A program made the position numbers and the translations under genes. Shown piece after piece: positions 41,586 to 44,106 of a DNA stretch of 44,106 nt. The stretch's first letter is position 1. Every line of letters starts with the position of its first letter. The notes under the pieces were generated by a model, which saw only the letters and a program-made list of their open reading frames with translations, was not told where the DNA came from and made no database searches. The DNA is from Treponema sp. (lineage in GTDB: Bacteria > Spirochaetota > Spirochaetia > Treponematales > Treponemataceae), in NCBI GenBank assembly GCA_016292805.1, contig JAEDFM010000014.1, positions 1 through 44,106 of the forward strand, given 5' to 3'.

Positions 41586-43460
41586 CTATACACCTAAACG
41601 ATTAATTACTGTATCAAGCAAGCTGTCCCAAACTGTAACAAACTTTGCCGCTGCATTATATCCATGCTGAAACTTCATAATATCAGCAAGTTCTTCATCA
41701 ATATTTACACCACTAATTGAATCACGGAGATTTTTAAGATCTTCCATAATTGCATTCTGACTTAAAAGATTTGTCTGAGCCTGTTCACCCTTAAGCCCTA
41801 CATTTGTAACTGAATCTGCAAAAAAGTCATCAAAGGTTTTCATCTGGCCAACCATTACATTTGAATTTCTGATTGATGCAATTTCAACAGCTGCACGACC
41901 ATCACCAATGTTTACATTACCACTGGGATCTCTATAACCAGCGGCAACATTCATAACATCATTTTTAATTACAGAATTAATTTCGATATAAGCTGATGGA
42001 TTATAAACTGGAGAAACTGCAAATTGAGTTCCAGCTGAAAGACTGTTTACAGCATCAGCCTGAGCAAAATCATATGCATTTTCAGCTCCAGTTCCCTGTA
42101 AAATTCCCGAATATCCGGCAAGAAAATATCCAGAATCTTCAACATGGCGGATTACAAAATCAGGATTATCATAATTCTGAGCTGTTGTTCCTTTTAAAAC
42201 CAGGTGATTATTGCGGTCAAGATAAGCTTTTACTTCGCTTGAGCTGTCATTAATTCTATTAAGTACAGCTTCAACAGTATCTGTATGATAATAAGCAATT
42301 TCAACATCACCTTCTCTACCGCTTAACTTAATTGTACCTTCAATACCAACCTGCTGATGTAAATCAAGCTCATTAGAACCAGTAAAACGGAATACATAAG
42401 AAGTATCTAATTCACCGTCACCATTACGGTCAAAATTACCGTTTGCATTTTCAACGAAAGAATGCTGAACAAAGAAATCAAGACCTGTAGTTCTATTTGC
42501 ACCTACAGAATTACGATGAACATCATTTACAAGATCTGCAAAGTTCATTGTCATTGTATTCAAATTCTGCATTTCGTTACGAACATCTACATCACGAAGT
42601 TCTACTAATGCACCAAGCTTTCCGCCACTGAACTGTGCATCATTACCTGTATCCGCCCAGATTAATTTGTTGTATCCAGTTTCATCATAGCGTGGAGCTA
42701 GTCCAATTTCACGGGCAATTCCACCCTGAACAATAACACGACCATCAACATGAACCATAAATTCATCTGGATCACGAGTATCTGTTGTAACATTAACAAG
42801 TTCAGAAAGTTTATCTACCAGTAAATCTCGTCTGTCAAGAAGATCATTTGGATTGTCTCCCATACCTCTTGAACGGACAATTTCTCCATTTATTTCTGCA
42901 ATCTGAGCTGTAAGCGAATTAACCTGTTTTACAGTAGCTTCAATATCACCATTAATAAGATTTCCAATACCAGCAAGGCTTTCCCAGCGCTGCTGGATAG
43001 ATTCTGTTAAAGTTTCTCCCCGGGTAACTATAGCCTGACGGGCAGCCTGACTTTCAGGATTAATAGAAAGTTCCTGCCAGCCTTCCCAGAATTTATCCAT
43101 ATTTGAACGAATTGAAATATCATAAGGTTCGTTATAAATCTGTTCCAGCATTGTGTAATAGTCAGAACGAGTTTTCCAATAAGATTCCTGATTCTGCTGT
43201 GCCACAATTCTTTTATCAAGAAGTTCATCACGAATACGGTTTACAGACTGAACATCAATACCCTGACCAATCATTCCAGGCCGTTCAGCTCTTTCCAAAT
43301 CAGGTTTATATAAAGGATCAAATTCCTTCATCTGTACTCGCTGACGAGAATATCCTTCTGTATTGGCATTAGAAATATTGTGACCTGCAGTTGTAATGGC
43401 ATCAGTATGTGCCATAATACTGCGTTTACCAAGTTCTATTCCTGAAAATGTTGATCCCAT
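41586..43460 (-). CDS. flgK: Hook-filament junction protein FlgK (HAP1)
   Basis: Forms the first junction ring on the hook. At 624 residues it has the rod-hook N-terminal motif (GIELGKRSIMAHTDAITTAG, then HNISNANTEGYSRQRV), D1 helices, a long central beta-rich region, and the C-terminal helix LADIMKFQHGYNAAAKFVTV closing with a hydrophobic LDTVINRLGV. GAGG lies 6 nt before the ATG. The gene is 18 nt after flgN, its expected export chaperone, in the promoter-proximal part of the operon. Confidence 0.95.
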   Translation of the reverse strand: MGSTFSGIELGKRSIMAHTDAITTAGHNISNANTEGYSRQRVQMKEFDPLYKPDLERAERPGMIGQGIDVQSVNRIRDELLDKRIVAQQNQESYWKTRSDYYTMLEQIYNEPYDISIRSNMDKFWEGWQELSINPESQAARQAIVTRGETLTESIQQRWESLAGIGNLINGDIEATVKQVNSLTAQIAEINGEIVRSRGMGDNPNDLLDRRDLLVDKLSELVNVTTDTRDPDEFMVHVDGRVIVQGGIAREIGLAPRYDETGYNKLIWADTGNDAQFSGGKLGALVELRDVDVRNEMQNLNTMTMNFADLVNDVHRNSVGANRTTGLDFFVQHSFVENANGNFDRNGDGELDTSYVFRFTGSNELDLHQQVGIEGTIKLSGREGDVEIAYYHTDTVEAVLNRINDSSSEVKAYLDRNNHLVLKGTTAQNYDNPDFVIRHVEDSGYFLAGYSGILQGTGAENAYDFAQADAVNSLSAGTQFAVSPVYNPSAYIEINSVIKNDVMNVAAGYRDPSGNVNIGDGRAAVEIASIRNSNVMVGQMKTFDDFFADSVTNVGLKGEQAQTNLLSQNAIMEDLKNLRDSISGVNIDEELADIMKFQHGYNAAAKFVTVWDSLLDTVINRLGV

Positions 43461-43478
43461 ATATAACCTCTTGAATTC

Positions 43479-43910
43479 CTAGAATAACTGATTAACAACA
43501 ACACTTAATGGCTGTGGCTGAACAATTTTTCCATTTCTTGAATAATTCTTATTTCTAGACTGAGGAAGCGCTTTTTCTACAACTTCCTGTATGAATGTTT
43601 TTGCAATATTTACATAATCTGTAATAACACGATTTTCTACTTTACATTTCAAAAGCTGTGATCTTAATGAACCAAGCTGAGAGTAATATTTTTTAAGAGT
43701 ATTTTCATCCAATGAATTCTGAAGCTGATCTCTTTTAACATCAATTTCTTTGAAGGCATCAGAAAGTCTATTTACATCGGAAATAAGAGCAACAAGATTT
43801 TCCCAATCACGATCAATTACTGACTGTTTTACAGCCACCTGTTTATCTGCAAGTTCTGTAAGTACCTTTGCTTCTTTATCTAAAACCGATTCAAATTCTT
43901 CAATTTCCAT
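43479..43910 (-). CDS. flgN: FlgN-like export chaperone
   Basis: A 143-residue, almost wholly helical protein in the position and size range of FlgN, which escorts FlgK and FlgL to the export gate. Three long amphipathic helices are visible (for example FESVLDKEAKVLTELADKQV and YYSQLGSLRSQLLKCKVENR), followed by a C-terminal tail with basic residues (SRNKNYSRNGKIVQP). I start at ATG 43910, 8 nt after GGAG; a TTG two codons upstream is less likely. It heads the operon, downstream of a sigma-28 promoter. Identity rests more on context than on sequence. Confidence 0.8.
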   Translation of the reverse strand: MEIEEFESVLDKEAKVLTELADKQVAVKQSVIDRDWENLVALISDVNRLSDAFKEIDVKRDQLQNSLDENTLKKYYSQLGSLRSQLLKCKVENRVITDYVNIAKTFIQEVVEKALPQSRNKNYSRNGKIVQPQPLSVVVNQLF

Positions 43911-43945
43911 GTACAATACTCCATTTTTAACGGTCTATCACTTAC

Positions 43946-43972
43946 TTATCGGAGGCTGAAAATTTTACTTTA
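43946..43972 (-). promoter_or_regulatory. Sigma-28 promoter of flgN-flgK-flgL-fliW-csrA
   Basis: On the minus strand TAAAGTAA (43972-43965), an 11-bp spacer, and TCCGATAA (43953-43946). This matches TAAAGTTT-N11-GCCGATAA at 13 of 16 positions with exact spacing. Its presence means CsrA and FliW are made together with the late filament genes. Confidence 0.83.
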
Positions 43973-44014
43973 GAAAAAAATGAATAAAAATAAATAAAAT
44001 ATATAGAAAGATAA

Positions 44015-44043
44015 TTGACTAAAACCAGGATTTTTGGCATTAT
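44015..44043 (+). promoter_or_regulatory. Sigma-70 promoter of tRNA-His
   Basis: TTGACT (44015-44020) and CATTAT (44038-44043) with a 17-bp spacer, 12 nt upstream of the tRNA. Confidence 0.65.
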
Positions 44044-44055
44044 AACAACACTTAC

Positions 44056-44106
44056 GGTGCCTATAGTTCAGCGGTAGAGCGCCAGATTGTGGATCTGGTT
44101 GTCGTC
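44056..44106 (+). tRNA. tRNA-His (GTG), 3' part outside the window
   Basis: The extra G at -1 (44056) typical of tRNA-His is encoded, followed by acceptor GTGCCTA, D-arm GTTC/GAGC, and anticodon stem CCAGA/TCTGG with loop TTGTGGA (anticodon GTG). The window ends in the variable loop, so the T-arm and acceptor 3' strand are not seen. Confidence 0.9.

Noticed and set aside
1..44106. CRISPR arrays, insertion sequences, prophage or integrase genes
   Set aside because: No regularly spaced repeats, transposase or integrase motifs were found; the segment looks like stable core chromosome.

Overview
The window is a chromosomal segment of a low-GC anaerobic spirochaete, most likely a Treponema. The evidence is two FlaB-type core flagellins, a FlgN-FlgK-FlgL-FliW-CsrA block, a TPR/NHL/vWA secreted protein, several spirochaete-style orphan secreted proteins, and a class III (anaerobic) ribonucleotide reductase as the only RNR seen. 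The genus call is inference from gene content; no 16S gene is present.

Layout. 1-3.9 kb (+): recO, recJ and an M23 endopeptidase, joined by 1-nt TAATG overlaps. 3.9-8.9 kb (-): a 388-aa protein with a possible degenerate GHKL fold, a lipoprotein, trmB, ligA and a small membrane-anchored protein. 9.0-16.8 kb (+): an 8-TM protein, then one 1956-codon frame that joins a complete DNA polymerase IV (DinB) to a signal-peptide-bearing outer-membrane-type protein. 16.8-20.9 kb (-): galactokinase-like gene, a 31-codon surE remnant, a TPR protein and a TPR-NHL-vWA protein. 21.0-26.9 kb (+): lnt, then nrdR, nrdD, a glycyl-radical/redoxin gene and nrdG. 26.9-29.4 kb: nrnA and two orphan secreted proteins. 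29.4-29.9 kb: a CAT-anticodon tRNA divergent from an exact-consensus sigma-54 promoter. 29.9-31.5 kb (+): a sigma-like protein and rdgB. 31.5-39.6 kb (+): two flagellin genes with structured leaders, flaG, fliD, an unknown, a PilZ membrane protein, an 87-aa unknown, tsaE and tsaB. 39.6-43.9 kb (-): flgN-flgK-flgL-fliW-csrA from a sigma-28-type promoter. The window ends inside tRNA-His.

How the genes work together. The last 12 kb holds a whole filament-assembly and post-transcriptional control module: filament subunits, cap (FliD), FlaG, hook-filament junction proteins with their chaperone, and the CsrA/FliW pair that in Bacillus couples flagellin translation to secretion. The first flagellin leader carries a 9-bp hairpin presenting GGA in its loop, 20 nt upstream of the AAGGAGG ribosome-binding site, as expected for a CsrA target. 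The second flagellin has a different, more elaborate leader that folds on paper into a three-way junction.

The most unusual items are: (1) a split class III RNR, with the glycyl-radical tail on a separate 178-aa chain fused to a CPNC redoxin, and matching coiled-coil ends on the two chains; (2) the DinB/outer-membrane protein in-frame fusion; (3) the sigma-54 promoter in front of a sigma-factor-like gene next to the flagellin locus; (4) the structured flagellin leaders; (5) the surE fossil.
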